Source of the DNA: Vigna angularis
Taxonomy: Eukaryota > Streptophyta > Magnoliopsida > Fabales > Fabaceae
DNA: 64,000 bases
NCBI RefSeq assembly: GCF_016808095.1
Contig: NC_068970.1
Coordinates: 18,334,501-18,398,500, forward strand
Reading direction: 5' to 3'
The position numbers were made by a program, and so were the translations under genes. The notes beneath the pieces are model-generated. The model did not search any database, had not been told where the DNA came from, and was given only the letters and a program-made list of their open reading frames with translations. This document shows, piece after piece, positions 10,630 through 22,938 of this stretch; position 1 is the first letter of the stretch, and each line of letters starts with the position of its first letter.

Positions 10630-12545
10630 ACCTCAATCCATCCAGTCCTTTTTACATTCATCCAGACCTAACTCTGTTTCTGTCATGCCTGTCCGTACTG
10701 GAAGCAATTACAATTCACAGTCTCGTTCCTTTCGAATGACCTTGATTTCTAAAAACAAAATGGGTTTTCTGCTAGGTTCTATGCCCATTCCTTCTCCTTC
10801 AGATTTTTTGTATCCTTCCTGGGAACGTTGCAACACTTTATCATGTCCTGGTTCATCCACTCTTTTGTCTCCCTCCATTGCTCAGAGCGTCACCTTCGAG
10901 AACTTTTTCTCAAGGTGATTTGCTTCGCATTGCAGAGCTCCAAGAAGATCTTTATAGCCTTCAACAAGGTTCCAAATTCGTCTCTGACTATTACACTGCA
11001 CTTAAATCCCTTTGGAAGGAGTTGGACAACTTTCGCCCTTTCCATGTATGCACCTGTTCCGCAAGGACCTATCATCAACATGATTTCATCATACGATTCT
11101 TGAAGGGTCTTGATGAGCGTTTTTTTGTTGTACGTTTCCAAATCTTGCTCTTGGATCCTCTTCCTTCCATTAATCGCGTCTTTTCCATGGTGGTCCAGCA
11201 AGAACGTCAACATTTTCCTTCTTCGTCTTCAACCGTCGAGGGGGCCAATTTGTTCCTCTCCCTATGGCAGAGGTCAAGGTGGTGATGCTTTTCAAAATGG
11301 AGGTTCCAAACAGAACCCCAATAAATATAGCTCTTATTGCAAACGCACAGGTCACACAATTGCTGTGTGCTATAGCAAACATGGTTATCCTTCTCATCCT
11401 CGCTTCCCAGGCAGACCCTAACAGCATCAATAGCCGCAACATTGGCGGAACTTCTGTCAACAGTATTGCGCAACATGCAGGTTCACATATAGCAGAGGCA
11501 AATCCACATGACTTAGGGATTACTCTCACCTAGGCTCAATATTAGCGTATAAGAGACCTCCTTCAGCAACCAAGGTCTTCTGATAGTACGGGCTCAGCTA
11601 ACAACGACCGACCCACTAGAGTTGACCTCTCCGAAATCAAACAAAAGTGTCCTTTCTCTGAAACTGAAACTCTTTGTATTTCTTTTGCCTTTTGCACTAA
11701 GCACACACTATCACCTTCATCACTTGTTCCACAGATTATTGATTCTGGAGCAACAGATTACATTGCTTCCTCCCTTTAATATTTTTTTAAATTGTTCAAA
11801 ATAAAACCTGTCATTATACATCTACCTAATGGTGCTGTCGTCCAAGCTCACTTTACTGGTATTATCCAATTTTCTCCAAATTTCATCATCTATGATTTCT
11901 TATATGTCCCAGATTTCAATTTCAACCTTCTTTCTGGATCGAAATTAACTTCCTCTCTTAAGTACTCTCACTTACATTTTCTCATGATTCTTGTCAAATA
12001 CAGGAATGGACACACATGGCATGATTGGTTTGGCTAAATTGACAACAGGACTTTACCATTTGGAAAACAAGAAGGAAGAAGGAAACTAAGTTTCATCTAT
12101 TAACAATCATTTGTGTCTTCTATCAACCTATGCCATTTTAGGTTAGGTCACCTTTCTGGAAAAGGTCTCGATGACTTACACAAACAATTCTCTTTTGTTT
12201 CAAAACATGTTAATGAAAATTGCAACATTTGCCATCTTGCAAAACGAAAAAGATTGCCTTATTCTTCCAGTACCAGTAGAGCATCAATTTTTTTTTATTT
12301 AATCCATATGGACATTTGAGGCCCTTTTTCCTCTACTTCTATTGATGATTACAAATATTTTTAAAGCATTCTTGACGATTACGGTAGATTCACTGGAATT
12401 GTCCTATTAAAAATCCAAAACTAAGGTCAAAACAAATGTTCAAAATTTCAGAAATTTTTCTTAAAGATTTATTGTCTTCTAAAGGCATTATTCATCAAAC
12501 TGTGTTTGCACTCCCCATCAAAATGGAAGAGTTGATCGAAAATAT
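10630..12545 (+). mobile_element. Ty1/copia gag, protease and integrase relic
   Basis: Fragments of one polyprotein occur in order but in shifting frames. The gag block LLRIAELQEDLYSLQQGS and WKELDNFRP lies at about 10915-11040. A zinc-knuckle-like CKRTGHTIAVC lies near 11335-11375. The aspartic protease DSGAT has its Asp codon at 11741, followed by LPNGAVVQ and LYVPDFNFNLLS. The GAG-pre-integrase block FRLGHLSGKGLDDL...CHLAKRKR spans about 12132-12250. Integrase core pieces IHMDI, ILDDYGRFTGI and HQNGRVDRKYQ end near 12545. Stops and shifts are frequent, so this copy is dead. The RT/RNase H half resumes at about 20800. Confidence 0.9.
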
Positions 12546-12569
12546 CAGATGTTGCTCAGGGTTTCAATT

Positions 12570-12900
12570 TTACTAAAGAAGTAGTACTTGTTGGTATGAC
12601 TAAAACTCAAATAACACTTGAAAATAATTTGTTGACTCTTAAAGAAAATAAGAGGATCTGGAACTGAAGTGCAGTTGATGATGATATTGGATTATGACAA
12701 CTACATTCATTGAAGTAGACGTGTGGAGAAATATGAGGTTGTTAGTGACTTCTTCTGGACATATCCTGATGCAATCAAATTATTGAATCCAATTAATATT
12801 GCTTCTGAATGGATTTAACTTACAGAACAATAAATATTGATTGTCCTTGCTAGAAATTGTTGGTGTGACATCTACTTTTTAACTTACTTATATCAGTATG
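12570..12900 (+). mobile_element. MULE (Mutator-like) transposase relic
   Basis: Directly after the copia integrase the reading changes family. GMTKTQI and NNLLTLKENK are followed by DYDNYIH, VVSDFFWTYPDAIKLLN and a degraded continuation resembling the segment after the first catalytic region of plant MULE/FAR1-type transposases. Stops interrupt it and the rest of the protein is absent. Inference: a MULE inserted into, or recombined with, the copia element. Confidence 0.65.
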
Positions 12901-12929
12901 CACCTCAAGTACGAACCATATCTTTTCTA

Positions 12930-13640
12930 AATTTTTTTTTATCAAGAACATTACACAAAAAGTAATCAATTAAAATAATTATACACTTATATAATTCAAT
13001 TATATTATTAAAAAGTCATAATAACTTAAAATTTAAAAAAATAAATCCATAATTAAAAAACACAACTAAGAGATTAGTTAAAAAAATATTAAATCATTCA
13101 AAACAATTATTTTAATTCCAATCAAATTAATTAATTAATTAATATAATTATGTAATTATCAAATACTAATATATTATTACAAATAAAAACTTTAAATTCT
13201 ATAAAAAATTTAAATAAATATTAAATAATTACAAACAAAAAAAATTAATTCAAAATAAATTTATTTAATTAAAATATTTTTATAATTATAAAATTCTAAT
13301 TTCATTAAAAAAATAAAAAAATATCTTAAAATTATAAAAAAATTAAAAAACTATAAAAAAAATAAAACATTAAATAATGCAAAACAACAAAATAGAATAA
13401 AAATAAAATTAATTAATTAAAATAAATATATATGTATCAAATACTAAAATTTTATTAACAATAAAACAAATTCTAATCATATAAAATTTAAATAATTGTA
13501 AATCTTATTTAAAATAAAATTAAATCATTAAAAAGTTGAAATTAAAAAGGCATAATTTAATTAAAATTAAATTAAATCATTAAGAAATGAAATTAAAAAT
13601 CAGTTTTCTAATTCGATAAAAGTAGTTTTGCGTTTCCACA
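12930..13640. repeat. extremely AT-rich degenerate tandem sequence
   Basis: About 700 bp of almost pure A/T with loosely repeating blocks such as caaatactaa followed by attaacaata or attacaaata, and runs of attaattaatt. No coding content. It may be a degraded subterminal region of the neighbouring MULE; this is inference only. Confidence 0.5.
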
Positions 13641-14064
13641 TCCGATTTTACAAAAACTCGTTCAGATCAATGTTTTCTCTTGTCCAAAACATCTTTCTAA
13701 GATATTCCCTTACACTTCTAATCATACAAATTCTAATTTTAACAATATACAATTTAATTCTACATGTACAAACATACAATAAATAAATAAATTGAACTTT
13801 GGAAGGAATGCACCAACCTTCAACAAAAAGTGCAGCAACAACAACAGGAAAAAGAAGGAAGGAATGCACCGGATAGAAGAAGAAGTTGGATCCACGAAGA
13901 AGAAGGAACTTGGATCTGTGTGTGAGAAGAAGTGAAAGAGCTGCGTGGAGAAAGGAAAGAGGGCCAAGAGAAAAGGTGAGAGTAGAGAGAGAAATGAAAG
14001 GGAGAAAGATTTTAGGTTTAGAAATAAGCTAGTCAAATATTCTTTTCAAAGATTTGGTGTGCAC
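13641..14064. other. purine-rich non-coding segment left of the hAT element
   Basis: GA-rich on the plus strand from about 13800 on. The short open frames are low-complexity by-products. No family recognised. Confidence 0.35.
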
Positions 14065-14333
14065 AGTGTAACTAGGAATGACAACCAGTCAGGTCACGCA
14101 CATATAATGCTTATCCGCTACCCGAATAAAACTATACCCGTTACTCGTTGGATATCCGCATAAAAAAAATCCACAGACTTTTTCATCCCGTGGATACTCG
14201 TTGGATATCCGTTTTCAACTCGCGAAATTTTTTAAAAAAATATTTTATAAGTATTTAAATGAAATCCAAATTAAATTGCAAAAAAATACAAATAATATCT
14301 AAAACATACATCCAAAAGAAGTCAATTGATAAG

Positions 14334-15575
14334 TGTTGGGTGATTTCGGCAAGTGCACCGAATCACTTCAAGTAATAAACCATGGTAAGATCAGATATCG
14401 TTTTTCCAAGAGACTTGTAATACTAGAGAATTGTGCGATTAACAACTCATCTATACTCAATAGAACAACATTCATTTACAAGAATGTGCAAAGAGATAAA
14501 TTCACAAATATACAATGGTTGGACTTTGGTCATTAAAGGCTCTTAGATATGGACAAGACTAGAAATGGTATGAAATGACATTGCTAAGTTAGTTTTCACC
14601 TGTTTCACTCTTGTGCTTACCCAATTTCATCTCCTCTCCATAATTTACTAAAGTCAATCCACAAACACACTCTAACCCTAATCCCTTAGGTGGAAGAGCC
14701 TATATTTTCCTTATTAAACTCCAATCCCTTGGAAAATCTAACAAGCAAACCCGCATTAAAGAGCTAGGATCTTAAGACAACATGTGAATCATCTTCCATC
14801 CCTAGAATCAATGACCACAAGGACTCATGTTTCAGTTCAAAGTTCCATCTTACGTCAACTCATGAACATTTCTATTACATGCAAGCTTTAAGATCGGAAA
14901 CAAGAATACTAGCAATTGATAGAAAAGACATATATATATATATTCAAATCAATCATCCATTACACAAGAATTCAAAGGCTACATCTAACCCTAACAAGAT
15001 GAATTTGGTTCTCCACTTCCATGAAGAACCCTAGAGCTTACAAACATGGATGGAAGAAGAAGGAGACCCAAAGGAAGAGGAGGAGATGTTCCCAAGAGCT
15101 CCTCACGGCCTCCATGAGCTCCAATAGTGAAATCGCGCCTCCAAAGAACCAAAGACCTAAAGTCCTTCGCGTTTTTGAGTTAAATAGACAAATCTGCCAT
15201 GTCAGCAAAAAATGGCGCTCCAGCGCCCCTGTGTAGAAGGCGCCCCAGCGCGCAACAATCATGGTAGTGGCGCTCCAACGCCCTTGAGCTAGGAGGGCCC
15301 AGTTAGGTTCAGCAGCACTGCTTCTTTTTCTGGTTTCTTTGCAGATTTGTTTGCTTTTGTGGCTGGTTCAACTCTCTACATTGTTGGAGATTCTTCCAAG
15401 CATAGTTTTAGCTACAAAATAATGGGATTAGTGATGAAGTTACATCTATGTAGCCTAAAACACATTTATATAGAAAACAACACAAAAGAAGAGAATTAAG
15501 CAAGTTACAAGCTAGAAATGAGTTGATTTTGCTACTAAAATGATGCTTAGATAATGGTAAGAATTAGCATTATCA
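14334..15575. mobile_element. solo LTR inserted in the left hAT arm
   Basis: A 1242-bp insertion absent from the right arm. It begins TGTTGGGTGATTTCGG and ends TTAGCATTATCA (TG...CA), with exact 5-bp target-site duplications ATAAG at 14329-14333 and 15576-15580. Joining the flanks restores the mirror of the right arm, which proves the boundaries. No internal retroelement domain is present. Superfamily not determined, probably Ty3/gypsy. Confidence 0.9.
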
Positions 15576-15959
15576 ATAAGTAAATAAAAGTTAAAACATA
15601 AATTCAAATTAATACTAAATCATATATCCAAATACAAGTAATTTTAAAACTAATTGTTCTACAAATAATATTCCAAAATTTTTATTTCTTCTCCCATATC
15701 TTCATTTTTGCTACTTAATTCTTGAAACAAATAAATAAAAATAAAGTCATCAATCAATGACAAAGTGACACTATTAATAAAATTAGATTAAAATATTATA
15801 AACAAAACTACTAACATCATCACCAATTATCTCTTCTATTATTGTATTAAGCTTCATGTTGTGCGCTTTCAATTTTGAAGAACCTAAAAAAGGAAAATAA
15901 ATTCATTTGTCATAGTCAATCCTTTGAATGAATATAAATATGTTATTTGAATTGTTTAT

Positions 15960-17536
15960 CTAATTACCTTGTATGTCACTCCATAGCAAATCTTGAACAC
16001 ACATCAATGTCTCGAAAGTGTCTGGGTGTAATATACTCCGATGTGGAGTAAGAAATCGACCTCCAGTACTAAAAGAAGACTCAAAAGCAACTGTTGAGAG
16101 AGGAATGGCTAGAAAATCTCTTGCAATCATTTGTAAGATTGAATAATTTAATCCATTAGTCTTCCACCAAATTAAAATGTCAAATTCTTCATCTGAATCC
16201 GGTAGTGTTGGTTCCTCCAAGTAACAATCAAGTTCTAACTTATAATTTGATGGTTCATTTTTCTTTGCAATATGGTGTTTTGCAAAATCTCTCCTCTAAG
16301 CACAATTTTTTCCATCAACAATTTGGCCTACATTTATGTTCGAATTTTGACATGAAGAAACTGACTTCTTACCTTTCATGTACATTTCATATTCTCTTAC
16401 CAAGTCCTTAAAAAAAATCTTCCCCTTTTCAATTTCACAATCAGACAATACCTATAGCCATCACTCCACTGATCACACTCCAATACTTGTTAAACTTTAA
16501 AACCATAGTTGCAGCCATTTGGTGAATAATAGAATTGGGAGAGTTAAGTCATTCCGTCAAAGCCAACTTAATTTCACATACCTTTGGAAATAAAATGTTG
16601 CACTTGGATAGGAGGTACCAGAAAACAAGAGTGTCACATCATAAAATATTTCCAACTTTTGGAAAATTTCATGTGCCAATCACGTGCGCTAGGCAAAACT
16701 TTATATTGACTCTCGTTGTGATAAACGATCAAATACATCTTTGTATTGTATGACTACTTGAAGCATTAAAATGTAGAATTCCACCTAGTTTTGTAATCAA
16801 CAACTAATTTTCTTCTGAATGGAATATTCAATTGAGCACATGTCTTTATAAATTTATCTTCTCTTTTAGGTGTAGCTGTCCAAAAATTAGCACTTTCTCT
16901 GACCTTTTCAATGACATTAGCAATTATGGATAGACCATCCTTCACAATCAAATTCAATATATGTGCACAACATCACATGTGAAACAATTGGCCCAAAATA
17001 AGAGACCTAGGTGAAACCTTGTCTAAAATGTGATCAATCATAACATCATTTGTAGTGCAATTATCAACTGTCAAAGTAGAAACTTTTCTATCTAGATTCC
17101 AATCCATTAAACATTCAATCAACAATTCAGCAAGAACTTGACTAGTATGAGGAGCAGACACATATATAAACCTAAAATTGAAAGTCATATTTTATTAATT
17201 GAGTGAAGAACAATGTTAATATAAAAATTACACTTAAAATAGAATATAGTGTTATTACCTCACAAGTCGACTTTGTAGCTTGCATAAATCATCAATAAAG
17301 TGAGTTGTTATAGTCATGTCACCTCTATTTTGATTACTAGAGGTCCACATATCAGTTGTAATTGCAACTCGACTTTGAATCCTTGACAATAATAATTTCA
17401 ATTTCTCTTTTTTGGCATTGTAATCCTTTATAATATCCCTTTTTAATGTGTTTCGAGAAACCACTTTAAATAGAGGTTGTACAGCAGCACAAAATTTTTT
17501 AAAACCTGTGATCAACCATTGACATTGGATACTCAT
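15960..17536 (-). pseudogene. hAT transposase, 3' half, left palindrome arm
   Basis: Minus-strand fragments in order: WLITGFKKFC and SRVAITTDMWTSSNQNRG at 17255-17536; a short intron (about 17185-17255); FIYVSAPHTSQVL and LTVDNCTTNDVMID at 16973-17188; TRWNSTF just upstream of 16766; and the C-terminal dimerisation domain with SILQMIARDFLAIPLSTVA, FSTGGRFLTPHRS and VQDLLWSD at 15960-16220. This is the BED/RICESLEEPER-type hAT order. The BED zinc finger and N-terminus are missing and shifts occur between blocks, so no working transposase is encoded. Confidence 0.85.
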
Positions 17537-17615
17537 GTAGAATTATCATCTTACGGAGTGCATCTCTAGCTATTTGTGGTGAAACCGTAGTTGTTGGCAA
17601 TTATGTGTTTAATCA

Positions 17616-19314
17616 ACAAATAGCTAGAGATACACTCCATAAGATGATAATTCTACATGAGTATCCAATGTCAATGGTTGATCACATAGGTTTTAAAGAA
17701 TTTTATGCTGTTGTATAACCTCTATTTAAAGTGGTTTCTCGAAACACATTAAAAAAGGATATTATAAAGGATTATAATGCCGAAAAAGAGAAATTGAAAT
17801 TATTGTTGTCAAGGATTCAAAGCCGAGTTGCAATTACAAGTGATATGTGGGCTACTAATAATCAAAATAGAGGCTACATGACTATAACAACTCACTTTAT
17901 TGATGAGTTATGCAAGCTACAAAGTCGACTTGTGAGGTAATAACACTATATTCTATTTTAAGTGTAATTTTTATATTAACATTGTTCTTCACTTAATTAA
18001 TAAAATATGACCTTCAATTTTAGGTTTATGTATGTGTCTGCTCCTCATACTAGTCAAGTTCTTACTGAATTGTTGGTTGAATGTTTAATGGATTGGAATC
18101 TAGATAGAAAAGTGTCTACTTTGACAGCTGATAATTGCACTACAAATGATGCCATGATTGATCGCATTTTAGACAAGGTTTCACCTAGGTCTCTTATTTT
18201 GGGTGGCCAATTATTTGACATGCGATGTTGTGCACATATATTGAATTTGATTGTGAAGGATTGTTTGTCCATAATTGCTAATGTCATTGAAAATGTCAGA
18301 GAAAGTGCTAATTTTTAGACAACTACACCTAAAAGAGAAGAGAAATTTATAAAGACATGTGCTCAATTGAATATTTCATTAAGAAGAAAATTAGTAGTTG
18401 ATTGCAAAACTAGGTGGAATTCTACATTTTTAATGCTTCAAGTAGTCATACAATACAAAGATGTATTTGATCGTTTATCATAACGAGAGAGTCAATATAA
18501 AGTTTTGCCTAACGCACATGATTGGCAAATGACACATGAAATTTGCCAAAAGTTGGAAATATTTTATGATGTGACACTCTTGTTTTCTGGTACCTCTTAT
18601 CCAACTGGAACATTTTATTTCCAAAGGTATGTGAAATTAAGTTGGCTTTGATGGAATGACTTAACTCTCCCAATTCTATTATTCACCAAATGGCTGCATC
18701 TATGGTTTTAAAGTTTAACAAGTATTGGAGTGTGATCAGTGGAGTGATGGCTATAAATATTGTCTTAGATCCTAGGTACAAAATTGATTTGTTGGACTAT
18801 TTTTTCCCTCAGATATATGGTAATGAGTTTGATTGTGAAATTGAAAAGGTGAAGATGTTTTTTAAAGACTTAGTAAGAGAATATGAAATGTAAATGAAAG
18901 GTAAGAAGTCAGTTTCTTCATGTCAAAATCCAAACATAAATGTAGACCAAATTGTTGATGGAAAAAAAAAATGCTTGGAGGAGAGATTTTGCAAAACACC
19001 ATATTGCAAAGAAAAATGAATCATCAAATTATAAGTTAAAACTTGATTATTACTTGGAGGAACTGACACTACCGGATTCAGATGAAGAATTTGACATTTT
19101 AATTTGGTGGAAGACTAATGGATTAAAATATTCAATCTTACAAATGATTGCAAAAGATTTTCTAGTCATTCCTATCTCAACAGTTGCTTCTCAGTCGTCT
19201 TTTAATACTGGTGGTCGATTTCTTACTCCACATCGAAGCACATTACACCCAGACATTTTAGAAGCATTAATGTGTGTTCAAGATTGGTTGTGGAGTGACA
19301 TACAAGGTAATTAA
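17616..19314 (+). pseudogene. hAT transposase, 3' half, right palindrome arm
   Basis: Plus-strand mirror of the left arm: SRVAITSDMWATNNQNRG (17731-17940), an intron-like gap, FMYVSAPHTSQVL and LTADNCTTNDAMID (18007-18318), a stop near 18316, then blocks at 18690-18893 and the dimerisation domain SILQMIAKDFLVIPISTVA with FNTGGRFLTPHRS at 18952-19314. The N-terminal BED finger is absent and several frames are broken. Typical hAT transposases carry about 650-700 residues; less than three quarters is represented. Confidence 0.85.
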
Positions 19315-19987
19315 ATGAACAATTCAAATTACATATTTATATTTATTCAAATGATTGGCTATGACAAATGAATTTATTTTCCTTTTTCAAGTTCTTCAAA
19401 ATTGAAATTGAACAACATGAAGCTTAATACAATAATAGAAGAGATAATTGATGATGATGTTAATAGTTTTGTTTATAATATTTTAATCTAATTTTATTAA
19501 TAATGTCACTTTGTCATTGATTGATGACTTTAGTTTTATTTATTTGTTTCAGAAATTAAATGGCCAAAATGAAGATATGGGAGAAGAAATATAATTCTTG
19601 GAACGTTATGTTTAGAACAATTATTTTTAAAATTACTTGTATTTAGATATATGTTTTACTATTAATTTGTATTAATTTGAATTTATGTTTTAACTTTTAT
19701 TTACTTATCAATTGACTTCTTTTGGATATATGTTTTAAATATTATTTGTATTTTTTTTGCAATTTAATTTGGATTTCATTTAAAAACTTATAAAATATAT
19801 TTTTTTTAAATTTTCGCAGATTGAAAACGGATATCCAACGGGTATTCACAAATTGAACAAGATTCGCGAATTTTTTTTATGTGGATATCCAGCGGGTAGT
19901 GGATCGGATAACGAGTACAATTTTATCCGGCGAGTCGGGTTGCGGGTAGACACTATCCGTGCCCGACCCGACCCATTGTCATCCCCA

Positions 19988-20440
19988 CTTCAGTCTCTCT
20001 CATTTTGTTTCCATCCCTTTATACCCAAAACCCTATTATACCCAAAACTCCAAAACCCTATTTCGGTTCTAAGTTGACTTTCGATTCTGCCCTTACATTT
20101 AAGTCCTCTATACGTGGAGAGAAACGGAGGAGGGAGGTATGTGCATGCAGATTTTCCAAAAGTCGTAATAGAACTCACTCAAGGCAAGAAGAAATTAGGG
20201 AAAACGAAAAGAGGTAGTTGGAAGAGATTCCATTCTTGGTCGGTAAAGTGCGACTCCGACATTGAACACCAACGATGGTACAGTGTGTGTGTATGGTGGC
20301 TGAAACAGTCCAACACAGAACTCTGATGGTGGCACAAAACGTTAGCACAGGCAGGATGGGGAGGCTGTTTCACAGATGAAAGAGGCAAATGGGCAAAATA
20401 ATAAAACTTAATTTAAACCTAAGGATAAAAACGTATTTTC
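19988..20440. other. unidentified segment between two hAT right ends
   Basis: About 450 bp lie between the inner hAT terminus (19987) and the outer hAT subterminal region. It contains short open frames without family resemblance and a stretch with repeated 'acccaaaa / aaaccct' motifs. It may be captured host DNA or the body of a second, truncated hAT element. Confidence 0.4.
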
Positions 20441-20799
20441 AACTTTTTAGTGAGTAACGAGTATCCGCGGGTCGGATAGTGTAATACCGTAACCCGACCC
20501 GTTTATAAGCGGGTATTAAAATATCCGCTACTTGCAGATAGTAAATATCTGTGGATATCAACTATTCGTTGCAGGTTTTCTCTGTAGATATATGCAAACG
20601 CGAATTTTTTTGTCATCCTTAAATGTAACCCTTGGACAACAGGATGTAATGGTCATTTTAGAGAAATTTGGGGTGTAATGGGCATTTTAGAAAAAAATGG
20701 GATGTAGGATGAAAAATCAATCATCCTCAAAGTGTCCATATCCAATACAGTCCATTGCCAACTATAGTCGTCTCTCATAATCTCATCGTCACTGTTTGA

Positions 20800-21430
20800 G
20801 GAGTCTTTCAGCATGAGCCACGTACCTATCATGAAGCACATCCTTGCTAGATCGAAGCCATGAATGCTGAAATTGACGTCTTGGTCTTGAATAAAACCTG
20901 GGATATTTTGGGCAAGGCTCAAAATGTCACACCCATTGGTTGCAGAGGATCTACCGCATCAAACGAAAACCACATGGAAATGTTGAACACTATAAAGCGT
21001 GTCTTGTTGCCCGGGTTTTTCCCAAATTGAAGGGCTCAATTACTTTGAAATATTTTTCCCTATGGTAAAAATGACAACCATTCGTCTTATTATTGCTCTT
21101 GCCTCCATCAATCACATTCTTTCATGGAGATCTTACTAAAGATGTGTACATGACCATTCCCCTGGGCTGGATTTATATGATTCCTATTAATGTTGCAAAT
21201 TGAAGAAGTCACTTTATGGTCTCAAGCACGTAAATGGTATGAAAAGCTTTCACTTTTACTTCTTTCTTGTGGTTACAAACAAGCTCAATGAACTTGCATT
21301 CACCACTTGTGAACTCCAATGGTTGTCTTATTTATTTCATGATCTTAAAGTCACTTGTTCCAAGCCTACAATGTTATTCTGTGACAACCAAAGCGCCCTT
21401 CACACATTGCTGCTAATCCAGTTCGTGAAA
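20800..21430 (+). mobile_element. Ty1/copia reverse transcriptase and RNase H relic
   Basis: The copia polyprotein resumes here: a YHEAHPC block, IEAMNAEIDVLVLNKTWDI and NVTPIGCR (about 20828-20950); a RVFPKLKGSITLKYFSLWK-like block; MTTIRLIIALASINH (about 21068-21115); KKSLYGLK; WYEKL plus LLSCGYKQA (about 21200-21285); then the RNase H piece TTCELQWLSYLFHDLKV, LFCDNQSALHT (about 21300-21410). Stops and frameshifts throughout. It matches the family of the gag-integrase relic at 10.6-12.5 kb, so the two are halves of one element separated by later insertions. Confidence 0.88.
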
Positions 21431-21498
21431 AGAAAACTGAGTGCGTGAATACAGATGATTTCTGCATTAATCTTTCCATTTAGCCTTTTCCTTTTTAC
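21428..21498 (+). mobile_element. 3' LTR remnant of the same copia element
   Basis: About 65 bp nearly identical to the end of the 5' LTR (10546-10612), ending ccttttcctttttaca. It is joined directly to RNase H, so the end of pol and most of the LTR are deleted. Confidence 0.7.
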
Positions 21499-22938
21499 AC
21501 ATTTTGTGTACAAGCTAAGGGCGGTTTGATGTAATCAACACTTCTAATCATCAACCAATCTCAAATTTACTACTACTTCTCATTTTTTTCTTTTCATTTC
21601 AACATCCTAAAAGCCCTGTATGATCAACAATAAACGGATCTGTGTTACAAGGGTGGGGGCAGTTGCCCCTACTAGGGTTTTTTTATTTATTTAAATATAT
21701 GTAGTATTTTTTTTCTTCTTAAAAAAATAGGTATGCCACCATAGGGAAGACAATATATTTTCAATGAAATAGAAAGCTTCATTTAGGCAGTGCTGTTTGC
21801 ACATCCTAATTTTTCTTTTTCTGTTTTCATTTCAGTAATACTCTATCTAATGCAAACAGAGTTCATAACTAAAAATTTAAATTTCGAAATTTATTTACAA
21901 TTAACATACATTTAGAATTTAATTTTGAAAAATCATTCTAATCTTCCGTATTTCGGAATTTAGATATTGAAAACGTGAACGAATCCTGAATTTCTGAAAT
22001 ATTAATTGAAATAAAGCATCCTTACTTGCTGCATTTGCTTTCAAGGAGGTTGTATCGGTCTTGCTTCTGACGCCGGAAACATATCACTGCCTTCCATCCA
22101 CCCTCTGGCGACGCCGTGCAAGGGGGGAGAGTCGCCACGATCTCTCCATGGAAAATGGCTCCGAAATTGGCTTTTAAAGAAATAATGTAAATAAAAGTTT
22201 ACACTTAAGCATGATTGCAATGACTCCATTGTATCTAATAGTTGAATAAGTTCTAATGTGCGATGTGGGACAAATTGGAAGGGAACGCGGGCAAGGTGTC
22301 GCTGCAGAATATGATTAGGTTATTAGGGAAAATAGGATATGAATAGGTTGTTATAGGTTTATTTAAGAATAGAAAAAAAAATGAAATTATCTACCAAGAC
22401 TTTATCAAGAAATATTTACTTTTAAATTGGAAGGAACTATTAATCAAGAGTTTATTTTTATTTTTTGTTTGATTTATTTTTCTAAATTATAAAAACATAA
22501 TTTAAAAAGGAAAAGAAATCGACTATATTCCTTTTATTTCCGTAAAAGAGTTTAACTAGACTAAATTCTATAAAAATTAAAAATTGAAAATCAAAAGTCA
22601 AATAAATAATTTGTCAAAATAACTAAAATATAGTTGAAACAAACTTAATAATTGAACTCAAATATTGTTCAGAAAAAATTAATTATTATTTATAACTCAG
22701 TGAACTGCATTCCATATTTTTTTAGTTAATTTAATTATTTGAATTGCATTCTTATTAAAAAAATGGAACACTATTTTTTTTCAACTCAAATTCATATTCA
22801 TTTATCAACAATGTATAGTGACTAACCTTTCAAAGATAAATTATACATGATAAACTAATAAAAATAGTAAAGGTTCTTATAAAAGATAAAATAAATCATT
22901 AAAAAGGTAAAATTTTCACTTTAAGATTATGGACAGTG
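21499..22938. other. intergenic DNA without recognised genes
   Basis: AT-rich sequence. A GC-richer patch at about 22040-22160 gives short frames on the minus strand with no family resemblance. No terminal repeats recognised. Confidence 0.4.

Larger units (their letters stand above)
14073..19987. repeat. large inverted repeat (hAT palindrome), 38-bp centre at 17578-17615
   Basis: The left arm (14073-17577, interrupted by a 1.24-kb solo LTR) is the reverse complement of the right arm (17616-19987). At the centre ctagctatttgt (ending 17577) mirrors acaaatagctag (starting 17616). Both arms run from mid-transposase out to a complete hAT terminus. Protein blocks differ between arms by roughly one residue in ten, so the duplication is not recent. 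Confidence 0.9.
14073..20621. mobile_element. hAT element with a palindromic interior
   Basis: The left end taggaatgacaa (14073-14084) and the right end ttgtcatcctta (20610-20621) are imperfect inverted repeats of the hAT type. They are flanked by near-identical 8-bp sequences agtgtaac (14065-14072) and aatgtaac (20622-20629), 7 of 8 matching, as expected of a hAT target-site duplication. Subterminal GGATATCC / CGGGTA-type motifs are present at both ends. The interior is a large inverted repeat of transposase sequence, and an extra hAT end (ttgtcatcccca) closes the right arm at 19987. The element sits in the gap of the copia relic, near the MULE relic. Confidence 0.8.

Noticed and set aside
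20653..20922. Minus-strand open frame of 89 codons
   Set aside because: Opposite strand to the copia RT block (KTWDI, NVTPIGCR), which has clear family similarity; it is a shadow.
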